From Benincasa hispida (taxonomy: Eukaryota > Streptophyta > Magnoliopsida > Cucurbitales > Cucurbitaceae): DNA of 64,000 nt. Positions 25,239-36,894 of this stretch are shown one piece after another. The stretch covers positions 62,358,388 to 62,422,387 of the forward strand of contig NC_052353.1 in assembly GCF_009727055.1 (NCBI RefSeq), written 5' to 3'. Under the pieces are notes generated by a model, which searched no databases, had not been told where the DNA came from, and worked only from the letters and a program-made list of their open reading frames with translations. A program made the position numbers and the translations under genes. Position 1 is the first letter of the stretch; every line of letters starts with the position of its first letter.

Positions 25239-28200
25239 ATGGTTTGAAATACTAGCTCTTCCTCTTGTGAGCGCTATCATGCAGTAGAAAGCTTTTAAAA
25301 GGATTGAAATTGGCTTGGAGAATTTTTTCCAATGTGAAGAATGAGCAGTTGGATGGCTGTTTCATAGTACATATCACTGCACTGGGGATTGAAAAAGGTG
25401 AGCACCCTTTTAGATATAAGATAAAATTAATAGAGAGAGAGAAATGTTTTGCAGACAATGGTTGAAGCCACTTGCTCTATCATCTCCTCTTTCACATGAA
25501 TGTAATTTCTTCCCCCTCCCTCTTTTTTTTGAGAGAACAGAACTCTTTTTTTCTTCTTCTTCTTTCTTTTAAATTGTTGGTTCACTTACCATTTGTTATT
25601 ATAATTATTTTTTTTTGGAAAAAAAATTATTTTGAATTCTCTATGTTAAATGAAGGTATCAAAATGTTGAAGCAACAACCCAGTAGCTTTTTGGGTGGCT
25701 TTTTCTTCTTTTTTTTTTTTTTTGATGGGTGGGGCATTGCTTTTTGTTGGCATACTTGCAGTAGAATAAAGCTTTCTCCATTGGGCTGCTGTTACCTCCT
25801 TTATTATTATTATTTTTTTTAAATCTTCCTTTACCTTTTTCCTCGCACTTTTCTTCCCCTTTGATTGGGTTTCCTCTTCTTATAAAAATTTATATGTAAT
25901 TTCCCTCTCCTTAATTTCCGTGAGATACAATGATGATGTCTTGTCTCCAAAGGGTACCTCATTATTAGCTACATTTTTCATTATTAGATAATGTTAATTT
26001 TCTCTTGCATTTCTCTAGGACTTTTGTTGTGTCCATTTTTTTTTAATTCAGCAATTAAATGAATTATGACTTTTGAGATAGTAACTAATGTCTTATCTAT
26101 CAATGTATACTCATATTAATTTGGTATATCGATCTAGTCTAAAAAAACGAGACATGAATACGATACGACATGAACATGACGATGCATCATTTTTTTTTCT
26201 TTTTTAGAATTTAGGACACAAATATGATAAAGACACCTTTATTAAAACATATATTTTCTAAACACATGTATCATTTTTAATCAAGAAAATTCAAATGCAA
26301 TGAGTATGCATTTATATGTTTAAAAGTTAAAATATTCGGTTGATGAATGTCGTTCTTGAATTTTATTATTTTTGTCATGTATGTGTCGATTTGGTACATG
26401 TAACAAGTGTTTAAAGTATGTTCAACAAATGTTGGTTCCATTTTGGATTTATACAACTAGTGTCTAACGCATCTATGATACTAAAAGTGTTCGATACGTG
26501 TCTAACAAGTATCGGAGTGTCTAAGTGACTGACAGATGTTGGATATGGATACACTAGCTAAATTAAAGTGTCTATGTTTCTTAGGATCTACTTATCATAC
26601 ACATAAAACTATATATTTAACATTTACTAATTACAATCTATAATTTAGACATATAATACACAAACCCGTGTATGTTTCTATTCAAATTATGAACCAAACA
26701 CCTTAAATTTGAGAATAAATGTTTGGGCAAAATCAATAGGTTACATGAGTTACCTTAAAAACTTTTTAGAAAACTTGTTAGAGAAGCTTTTATAATTGTG
26801 GTGATGTGGGCCACTTTTGTTTTAATTTGTCGGCCCTTTTCAACTTCTCACCTTTTTTTCTAACCCTCACAAATTTAAGAATTTATACTTTTAGCTATAT
26901 TGTTTCATTTGTTTTTAATTTTATGAGTTCAGATGCCAAAAATAACATTTTCTTCTAAATGTATGCCATTGGGTGGGTGGTAGTTTACTTGACTTTTAAT
27001 GACCATGTTTATATATATATAGTTAGTTAGTTGTTTATATTTCTATTAGGATTAGGTAAATGAACGTTAAGTCAAACATTTTTATTCAAAATTTACGTTG
27101 ATAAATTTCAACTCGACTATTGATGTATCTGCTAAACTGACATAAAAGCTTGTATCATTGATCTTGAAATTAGAGATTCGATTTCCTTTCTCAAAAAATA
27201 ATTAAGCCAAAAAAAGTTTTTTAGTTTATGTAGCTTCCTATTAAATAGCTTCTAATTATATAAACAATCCCTTTTAATTTAGTAGATGCTTTGATATTTC
27301 TTTAACCTAACTAGTAATTCTTAAAATGACTCGTTCTAGCCAAAGGGAATATGTGGATCATAATTTGAAGTTTCAAAATGAAAAAAAAAAAAAAAAAAAA
27401 AAAAAACTGCCTAAATTGACTTTGAATTAATAACTAATATCACATTGTTTCCCTCTCTTTCTTGCACCTTAACATTAGTACATCTTCTGTTAAATCCAAC
27501 ATAATTCAATTGGCATCTGAATATACTTTTAAATGATATGACTTACAAATTGAAAACTTTGTACTTATGATGACTAAACAAAAATTAAATTTAAAAACTT
27601 AAAATTTCAGTGCTAAAACTCTACTTTTCTTAATTTTATTTTTATTTGTTTGTAACAAAGTTGATGCAAAATAAGAGAGAGAAGAAACTCTCCATATTTC
27701 ATTTTCTAGGAGGAAGGTCATGTCAATTGCCATTAAACTATAACAATTTTAGGTTACATTCAATGTAATATTATATGATTCGTCTATTGAAAATTAAAAT
27801 TAACCTAAGATAGTTTTAAAACAAAATAATCCTTTGTTAGTACAATTCATAAAACATAACAAAATTAATTTAGGAAAAATAGGATTTGAATGCACATTCG
27901 TTTGTCTTCTCAAGCAACAAGTTTAGTCTTGTGAAACCAAATCCCATCATCATTAGACAATTCAAAGTTTCATCTCAAAATCAATTGACAGTGAAAATGA
28001 ATAAGAATAATTCGGGTATGTTTTAAAGATTATGAGGTTTCTCTATCTATCAAATATACTCATACTGATACTGATGTGAATGAATCGGGATCGGAACGTG
28101 AACAACTATATTCGAACGTCGGTTATTAAATATTTTATGCTATACCTGCCTAATTTGCCACAAGGATATAATTGGACATTAATCAGCCAACCCCATTATT

Positions 28201-31200
28201 CTCTATCACTTAATTAAATTTGTGCAAAGTCATGACATTCAGATTTGAGAGAACTTGGAACTATTGATGTCTTTGTAACGTTCCATGGAAGACACAACTT
28301 CCAATAATTAATGTTAGAGGTTGACCTTGAAACTTTGTCATTAAACAGGTTGCAAAAGTCAACTCTCCATTCATTATTCTACTATTTGTTCATAAACCTT
28401 CCTTCTTAAGTTTAGCTCCTTTCAGCCAAGTTTCCCATGTCTATTTTATAACCCCAATACCTAAAATATTTAATTAAGTTCCAATTATATATAGCTCACC
28501 AGGACCAACTTCTTCTATAATGAAAATGATTGTTTTTGGGAGATATTTAGATTTCAAATATATACTTTTTATGGTCTACAAAAATTGTGTTATTGACGAT
28601 CTTGAAAAAAAGAATTGAGTTTTAAACTACTTTTAAAAAATAAGCACTTAATATTTTCATTAAAATATTGTTTGTGAAAGGACAAGTCCACATATATATA
28701 TGTATGTGTATATATATGGAAAAGGGATATTCATAGAAGTCCATGTGGGCAAAGGGATCAAAAAGTCATAAAAAATTACATCCAAAACCAATTTGGGAAG
28801 TTGAAATCCAATTGCATCCAAAATTTTTCGAATTGGAAGATTAAAAAGGTCAAAGAAATTAGCAAATCTAGCAATATAACTAGGCTACACAGTGAGCAAC
28901 CTATATCGATCTTTTTTTCTAATCTCTAATGTGCGTTATTATGTATATATAAAATATATAACATGCATGTCTATGGTTATGTTATAATAATGAATGGGGA
29001 TTGTTGTAGTTGAGAATATAATATTGTAGAAATCTCATCCATTATATGGAAGAATGTTGACTAGATTTATAAAGTGTTAAATTAAACAAATTTGTCTAAT
29101 CCAAGTTGGGAGATTGTGAATTTGACCGGTAACCAACCCACTTGATCATCATAATGCTTTTGTCTATGGGTATAATTTGAATAGACTTGTGTACGATCAT
29201 GGCAAAATTAACTGAAATTTTGAACAAATTCAAGAGCACATTGGTTGCTAATTAATGGTATTTGACAAGTACTTTTTGTAAAATTTCATATTTTGAACCC
29301 TAGGTTTAGATACAAGTCATTGAATAAACTCTCATGTTAGGAATAATGCTAATCCCGTTGTTGCCTACCTTTTCGCTCGTCGAATACGTTTTTAATTTTA
29401 TTAATAAATTTGAACATAGTTTAGTGAATAAGATATTAATTATATATTTCAAAATTATATGAATTCTAATTAATAAATGCATCTTGCCACCCAGCTTATT
29501 GTTCAAATACCGGCGTTGAGGATTTTCTTGTAAAACGATTTCAATAATTGGACAAATGAAATAATTTGTTTCATCGAATATAAAGTATAATTGACTGTTA
29601 TAATTTTATTTTGACAAAAAATAAGGCATGGATTTGAAAATATAATTAAGCTAAGCTTGTCCACAAATATATATAAAATAATTACGATGGCTTCACAGAG
29701 ACACAAACTTTGATCTGAATCAATATCAAAAACGACATATCAATCTATATCAATCAAGGTATATTATTGAGAAATGACATGTAGTCTTGATTTGAAAATC
29801 ATCAAAAGGACAAACTATCCTCCAAGTTGGCTGCTACCTCATTCATTAAATCCTGATGTTGCCTATTGTTATTGTTTGTTTTCCTTTAGTTTTCTTTGTT
29901 CTCATTCTACTTTGTCTTCTAAATTATTATCTAATTCTCTGAGTTACTCCAGCTTAGAACATGAAAAACATGCTTCTTCAGACCACGTACCTTAATTTCT
30001 TCAATAATATAATTATGAATCCACAGTTTCTGATTATATATAATATTATTCAGTTGTTTTCTTCCTTCTTTTTCTTTACCTACTTTTTAAATTCGTTTTC
30101 AACATTTTTTTAATGGCTAAAAATTTAAATGCGAGCAAGATGAACGAGGTACCGAACAAACTGTAAAGACACAAAGCCTATTTTTTCTTTAGGAAAAAGA
30201 AAAAAAAATAAAATAAAAGGAAAAACTAAACTAAGCTCATGTAACTAACCGTTTTCTTTTTGGTTTTCTGTTTTTCTTTTCTTTTTTTATTTTTCTGAAT
30301 ATTATGTTTATTTCATCTGGGCAAACTTTTTACCATCTTCATTTAAATTCTAAACTAAATTTCAAAAACAAAATTGAGTTTTGAAAATCAAGTAAAAACA
30401 CTAGTAATATTTATAAGCTTAATTTTTAAAATAGAATATAAAAATAGTTACCAAATGAGTTAGAATGACCGTGGAATAACGGTGATATTTTAAATTCCTT
30501 TTATTCCACACCACTTCCCCATGTCAAAATTTCATCATTTCAAGTCTTTGATTTATATAAACTTTTTTTAAAAATTACGAGAAACTTTCGTTGAGACGAG
30601 AAAGTATAAAGGAGAACGTAGGGAAAATTCTTCTAATTTACTGAAATACAAGAAGTGTTATAACTACCGATAGTTTAGATATACCATACACCAATATGCA
30701 ACATGAGTGATGATGTATCCTCCCATAACAAAGCATGATCTTTATCAACACCTTTGAAGATACGGTTGTTCTGCTCGAGCCAATTGACTCATTGAAACTT
30801 CTTATCTAGTTCATATATAAACCAAAATCTGCATGCATAGCATCACTACAACAAAAACTGTCTTTAGCGACAAATAAAATTTAGTTTTAACCTAATCATG
30901 ATCATGATTTAATTATACTACTTATTAGCAGAGTTTTTGTTCATGTGACATGAAAATTGATCATCTAAGGAGAATAATATTCACAAATACTCACAAAAAT
31001 ATACGTATTCAATGCACCAAATCAATGCAAAAATATGCATGGTAAACTCAGTACACAGGTTCTGACCCCTCCATTATATGTTAGATACATAACAGTATAT
31101 ATAAGTGATATAGACTCTAAGAAAATCTCAACTCTCCAAGGTTTCATCCTAATACAAGAGGCAGGAAAGCTGGAACAAAAAGAAAAAAAATTATACACAA

Positions 31201-31238
31201 TATAGATTTTCATACAAAGTGCACTTGGTCTAAGCATC
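25239..31238. other. Intergenic, AT-rich, with one dispersed repeat
   Basis: Six kilobases without a recognisable gene. They contain the 3' UTR of the kinase (roughly to 25900), a dispersed repeat at 26141-26585, a long A run at about 27379-27405, and otherwise AT-rich single-copy-looking DNA. Short frames at 29306-29995 have no recognisable product. Confidence 0.45.
26141..26585. repeat. Dispersed repeat copy 1 (pair with 31771-32160)
   Basis: It begins AAAAAACGAGACATGAATACG and ends AGTGTCTATGTTTCTTAGG. The same start, internal blocks (CATTTTTA, TTGATG, GTGTCTAAC/GTGTCCAAC, GTCTAAGTG/GTCCAAGTG) and end recur in the same order at 31771-32160. It has no coding capacity, so it is probably a non-autonomous element. 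Confidence 0.65.
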
Positions 31239-33194
31239 CTATTTTTGAGTGAACAAATCTTGCAACAAACCATATTGATCAGGCATTTGAAGGTGTTGTT
31301 GAAGGCTTAGATTTTGGTACATGATCGAGGTCGGGTCGGTTTGGCAGTTATTTGTCGGTAACAAATGCGAGAAGAGTTCTTGGGGAAGCGTAGGCCTGGA
31401 CGAGGCTGCCGTTATCGATGTCGATGCCGATGTGTAGAACGGAGATGACATGATCCCCGCAGAATGGCCTCGGAGTGTAGCTGGACAATGGTGGTTGTGT
31501 TGCCCTTCATATGTAGTAATCACCACAGATGGATCTTGATATGATCTCTCAACCCGTTTTTTCACTACACATTTTTGGCTGGTGCATCTATAGTAGCTTC
31601 TGTAGCGTATAACACACACATGTATAGTACATTAAACAAATCTATATGATTTCAAAGTTAGAGTAGTGTAATATCCAATAATATTAAGCTAAGTAATTAA
31701 ATTTGTGTGGTTAATTATATGTACCAGGTATTATGACATCTTTGGGCCAGGCTTAGTATTGTCACATGCCAAAAAACACAGATACGAATACGATACGGCA
31801 TGAACACAACGACACACTATATTATAAAAATCTAGAGCACGACACAACAATAACATGTTTATTAAAATATACATTTCTAAAAATATATATCATTTTTATA
31901 CCAAAATAAAATTTAAAGTAAATGGTTGATGTATTTATATGCTTAAAAAACTTAGTTGGATGTATTTCACAATTAAAAGTTATTATTATTGTCATATATG
32001 TATCTTTTTTGTTTACTAAAAAAGTATTCTATGCATATCTAATACTTTATTCTACTAACAAGTGTCCAATATGTGTCCAACACGTGTCGGAATGTCCAAG
32101 TGTCAGACACGTGTTGTGTATGGACACGCTAACCAAACTAGAGTGTCTATGCTTCTTAGGTCACATATGTCATGAGTAAGCTTCTTTACATTAATAATAA
32201 AGTTAATTAAGGTAGAAAGATTTAAAAATATACACAAGTTTGAAACTTGGAAGAATTTAACCTAAAAATTTTGGGAGGGAACTAAAAAAAAAGAAAAAGA
32301 AAAAGAGTTAATTTAACATATCCAGATCATGGAAAATGGGGTTAACTCCCTTTCTGACTAAATCAGCACATACATATAATTAACAATAATGGTAAATGGG
32401 AAAATAGTTAAAAGTTAATTAAATGGAAGAAGAAGAAGAAAAATAAAATTAACCTGGGGTAAGGGCTATTTTTAACTGCTTTCTGACCATATTTTCTCCA
32501 TCTATATCCATCTTCAAGGTGATCAATCTCACTCTTAGTCAAGAAAGCAAAACGGGGCTCCCTCTGCCGCTTCTCTTTCTTTTTTGTTATGCTGTTCCTA
32601 AAATCAAATCAACACATCATCATCATCATCATCATCCCTTTAATTTCTCTCACATTTTAATCTCTAATTATATCTATATAATTATTCGAAAATTTAAGTC
32701 TTTTCATTTTTCTTTTGGTAACCCTATTTATCAATATAAATGTTTTTTGAGTCAAATCTTAGTAATTTTCACCATTACAAAAAAATCAAAAAGGAAATTA
32801 AATAATAATAATAATAATAAACATACTGTTTCTTAGACTTTTCTTCATCTTTATTCTCACACCCTTTTGTGTCCTCTTTGTTGCTCTTGATTGAATCTTC
32901 TTCAACTACAGCTTCATTAGACGAAGACGACACTGAAGAATTTGGTGTAGTCGAAGCCTTCTTTTTCGACATGTCGTCCACTGCAGAAATGACTTCAGAT
33001 GAACAGCACGACACGTCGAACGCCCTCGACAGGCTGTTGTAATCCAACGAAGTGTCGAAGAAGTTAGTGAAGCTCATCAAAGCAGGATCCAACGCCACAG
33101 CTTGTTGATGGAAGATCGAACGGTTAATATCCAATTGGTTGTATTGGAATGGATCATACTGCTGGTACACATTTTTGCCTTCATCATTTGACAT
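31239..33194 (-). CDS. WRKY transcription factor, group IIc (WRKY8/28/71-like)
   Basis: Three minus-strand exons (33194-32827, 32597-32454, 31599-31239) give 290 residues, stop TAG at 31241-31239. The nuclear DNA-binding domain is complete: [17 protein letters not shown] leads into WRKYGQK (residues 156-162), then zinc ligands C176, C181, H205 and H207 in the C-X4-C-X23-H-X-H spacing of groups I and II. The second intron interrupts the domain after PYPR in phase 2, the conserved R-type intron position. The N-terminal 120 residues are Asn/Ser-rich with an acidic, lysine-containing stretch. The C-terminal [16 protein letters not shown] tail is typical of the WRKY28/71 clade. WRKY factors bind W-boxes (TTGACC/T), and this promoter contains such sites, so autoregulation is possible (inference). 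The ATG at 33194 is the first of the frame. Confidence 0.93.
31771..32160. repeat. Dispersed repeat copy 2, inside a WRKY intron
   Basis: It is collinear with 26141-26585 and in the same plus-strand orientation. It lies wholly in the WRKY intron 31600-32453, ending CTATGCTTCTTAGG. The GTGTCCAACACGTGTCGG-type motifs near its end form short dyads. Confidence 0.65.
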
Positions 33195-33849
33195 TGAAAA
33201 TCAAACGATCTGATCAAACCAAAATTAGGGTTTTTTTTTTTTGCCCCCCCGATCTTTGTGTTTCTGAAGAATAAAAAAGAGAAAAAAGCCCCAAACTTTT
33301 CGCTCATAAACTTTCCTGCTTTTTCTATTTTCTCCGTGGTTTGAGAGAGATGTTTGAGAATATGGTAGTTTTTCTTTTTGGTTACTCTCCACTCCCACTT
33401 TTTTTTTTTTCTTTATTAATTAATTAATTCATTACACATGAATTGACAGGCCCCTTATAAAAAATTATGCTAAAATTATTTAAATAATAATATGCTTTAG
33501 ATCTAGAAGATATCGGCTTTTTATTTATTTATTTTTATAATGGGTCAATTTATCAGCAGTTAAAAATTAATACACAGCAATATTAATAATCAACGATTAA
33601 TTTCACTAATCAATCCCCATTAATTAAATTAATCTCCTCTCTCAAGCATCAACCAACTACAATTACAACGTTGAGTACACATAATTAATTATAGAAATAA
33701 TTGCAGTAAAAACCTTTGATAAATAGTATTTTAATTTGATAGAAATATAAAAAGAAACGAAGAGTGCATATATGAAAATGGGTTTTGAAAAAGAGAAAAA
33801 TAAGAGTCGTAGTCACTATTATGGAATGGAAGTAATGTACCAATATCTT

Positions 33850-33855
33850 AGTCAA
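33850..33855 (-). promoter_or_regulatory. W-box (TTGACT) upstream of WRKY
   Basis: TTGACT on the minus strand, about 660 bp upstream of the WRKY start codon. It is a candidate WRKY binding site by sequence only. Confidence 0.4.
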
Positions 33856-33909
33856 CAATTCCGACTTATAATGTATTGATAAACCTACCGATTTCTTCTG
33901 ACAGGGCGA

Positions 33910-33958
33910 CACGTGTGACGGTATCGGCACCGGCGTTTGACCGTTGTTCCGGCACGTG
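33910..33958. promoter_or_regulatory. G-box / W-box / G-box cluster upstream of WRKY
   Basis: Two CACGTG palindromes (33910-33915 and 33953-33958) flank a TTGACC W-box (33937-33942). All lie within 49 bp in a locally GC-rich patch about 715-765 bp upstream of the WRKY ATG. bZIP and bHLH factors bind G-boxes and WRKY factors bind W-boxes, consistent with stress or ABA control. Occupancy is inference. Confidence 0.5.
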
Positions 33959-33967
33959 GGAGTTGAT

Positions 33968-33993
33968 TTATTATTATTATTATTATTATTATT
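33968..33993. repeat. (TTA)n microsatellite
   Basis: About eight to nine TTA repeats, directly distal to the G-box/W-box cluster of the WRKY promoter. Confidence 0.9.
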
Positions 33994-34186
33994 GTTTTTT
34001 CAAATATCACCTCATTTATTTCCTTCTTCACATAAACGCTATGCGGTGTTCTTCCTTTGCTGATCCAACCCTCACGTCATCTCACTAGTCATCAAAACCC
34101 TAATCCTTTTTCCAAAAAATCAATTCTCATAAATATAAGCTACACGTTTAACCCAATGAAAATGGGTCCTATTTAATTATGTTTGA

Positions 34187-34461
34187 TGTTGTTTATCGAT
34201 GTGCTCCGACATTTCCCTACTTCCCCGGTAGGAAAATTCCCAGGAGATCATCCAACATAGGATTGCTCCAAGCTAAGCACGCTTAACTTTGGAATTCTTA
34301 TGATTGAGCCACCGAAAAGGAAGATGAACCTTGTTGGTATAGGTAGTAACTTTCAATTGTTTTAAGCTTTTCTTAACCATACTTTCATGTCCTCAGTATC
34401 CTTCTCGTTCGAATGTGATACCGGTTCATTCATGTACCCCTCCTGAACTCGGGTCGTTACA
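34187..34461 (-). mobile_element. Solo Cassandra-like LTR carrying a 5S rRNA-derived segment
   Basis: On the minus strand the stretch from about 34310 to 34225 reads as a diverged plant 5S rRNA: ATCATAAGAATTCCAAAG, then AAGTTAAGCGTGCTTAG, then GGATGATCTCCTGGGAA. These match, in order and spacing, the 5S segments CATCAGAACTCCGAAG, AGTTAAGCGTGCTTGG and GGGTGACCTCCTGGGAA. The flanking sequence is not 5S. Minus-strand ends TGTAACGACCC and ...AACA give a unit of about 275 bp. 5S sequence inside a short LTR is the hallmark of Cassandra TRIM retrotransposons. Only one LTR and no internal region are present. The outer borders are approximate and I found no target-site duplication. Confidence 0.75.
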
Positions 34462-36455
34462 TCCGTAATCATAATGAAATATGAGATCCATTTTCAAGTC
34501 TCTAATCGAAATCTATAATTTGATTGAGCAATGAAGGATGCTCAATCTGATTACGGTTGAAAATTACGTAGGAATATTGTTATCATTATTGTTACAGTTA
34601 CCGTTATTGATATAATAGGAGAATTATGAAAATCAATGAGGGAATTATGAAAATATCATAATTATAATTAATTGACCCTAAATAGTAACGATAAAGGTAA
34701 GAAGAAATATTAAGTTTGCAAAATATTTAAGTAAATATGATAAAAAAAACAATCTACTTACGTTTGTGATTGAAACTCATTAAATTGATCTATCAATAAA
34801 ATCTCATTACGATTACACCACTTTTCATTATGAATTGATAAAAGTGGCCTTAAAATAACTTCCCATTATTCTTGCACAGTAGTTTAAAAATATGTATATG
34901 TATATACTTAGCTTCTATTCAACAATTGTCTTGTCGTTTTTTTTTTTTTTTTTTTTGTTTTTTTTTTTTTGTTTTTGTTTTTTTTAAGATTTTTCAAATT
35001 TTTTAGTACCTCATATCACCGCCATGAAATTAATGTCTGTTTTGGTTACATATTATCTGAAATGTTTCGTAATTTTTGTGTATAAAGTTGTATAATGTAA
35101 GAAAATAAATTATTGTGACCCCTTATAAAAATATTCCAAACTCGAGATTTATAATTTTTAATATTTTTAAGTTAAGCCAAACATGAAAAGAAAGAGGGGG
35201 AAAAGAGGGATAAGAAAGAAGGGGTTCCTAATCAAGTTGACTTTGATTGGACATAACTAAATAGACCTAATCAACTGTTCAGAATATTATTGTTAGATTA
35301 TGTTTCTTCATTTGGGTTTCAGGGAGCTTAATTAGTGTTCAAGTAATCTAATGCTAATATAAATTAGGAGCTATAATTTGATTATGAGTTGATATGAATC
35401 AATGAGTTTTTTTGTTCTTTATGATCTTGAATTGATATGATTATATGATTTATATCCATGGTATGATGTAAAGTTTTCAGGACATAGCTAATCAAATCAT
35501 TATTAAGTGATAATTAATATACTCCGATCACTGTAAAATAAAAATATAATTGAATTTGATCACTTAACTAATTGGAGCTTGATGACCAAATTACATAATG
35601 AGCTACAAACTTAAAATGGTAGATTATCTTGTTATCATTTAAGTTAGATATTGTGTGTGTTCGAAACTCCCAATTTAGATTGTGTTACCTTTGTGTTATT
35701 GAAATAAATAAATATGTGAAATGTTTGGGGATGTTATATCATTGCTAACCTATGAAATGAATCAATGTTGTAGAACAAAATGAGAGCCATAAGACTTTGT
35801 ATTTTGCCTATCCCATATAGAGTGAATAAAGTTAAAATTTAGCATATGTTCTTGGATTTATATAATAATACAAAAACATGAATTCGTAGTTTTCTTTTTC
35901 TTTTCTTTTTTCTTTTTTCTTTTTTCTTAAAAAAACATTAAAAATGAGAAAAGTGATCTCCCTACATGCGGGCCATGGGTGAAAATGTCAAATTTTGAAA
36001 TATAATATCAACTATATTTTTTTTTCCTTAAAAAAATCAATTAATCAAAGTAGGCACAATTTTTTTAAAGCAAAATACATATTATTTTTATCCTTAAATT
36101 TTAAGTTAACTTTTTATTTCATTCTTAAATTCCAAAATGTTAGTTCTCATTTTTATCCTTAAATTTTAAGTTTTAGTTTATATTTCGTTTTTAGATTTTT
36201 AAATTATTATACCTTTTAATCTTTGAATTCTTACTAACTTGTTAACTTTCAGTTAATAAATTCAAAATATTTATGATGTGGATTTTTAATAAAGTTTCTA
36301 ACATGACTAACAAATAATTACAACTAATGTTGAATAATAAATAAAAAAATTAACGTAGATTGAAAATAAGCATCCATGCCAATTTATGGGTAAAAATATA
36401 AAATCTTGAAATTTATGATTAAATTAAAACTAAACTCACAACTCAAGAGTAAATA
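34462..36455. other. Intergenic, AT-rich
   Basis: No gene is recognised. A long T-rich homopolymer tract lies at about 34937-34985 and a TTTTTC-rich tract at about 35890-35930. The stretch 36090-36455 looks like the left part of a small inverted-repeat element interrupted by the copia insertion. Confidence 0.45.
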
Positions 36456-36460
36456 TATAT

Positions 36461-36835
36461 TGACAAGGATACTATCTCAGTATCTTCAGCACAAGAAGGG
36501 GTCCAGCATGGAGCCACCGTGGCCTCTCTCTCCCCTCAAACGGTTTATGGTATAACCAACAATTGCTTGACAACCTGCAGACCAACAAAATGACAAAAGT
36601 GGTTATTTTGATGATTCCCTTTATTTTGTCATTTCTGATATCCAAATTGGTGTATATATTCCTTATTCATTCTGTAAAGAATACCATAAGAAGTGTTGAA
36701 GAAAACACTCAAAAATTAAATACAAAACAAGGAGGAAGAAGAGTCTTTACCTTCCTCATGAAAGCATCAGGTCTGCTACCATCTTTTTCAGTCTGTCATC
36801 TACCTTTTTCTTCTTATTTTAGCAAAAGTCTGACT
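36461..36835 (+). repeat. 5' LTR of copia element 1
   Basis: 375 bp, begins TGACAAGGATAC and ends AAAAGTCTGACT immediately before the primer-binding site. It pairs with 41275-41651. Confidence 0.9.
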
Positions 36836-36894
36836 CGGTATCAGAGCTTCAGTCCACTTTTTATCAACACTTTTGATAAGTAAATTGATCTAAG

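Noticed and set aside
34225..34310. Functional 5S rRNA gene
   Set aside because: Only part of the 5S sequence is recognisable and it is diverged and embedded in LTR sequence. There is no full 120-bp gene or 5S tandem spacing.
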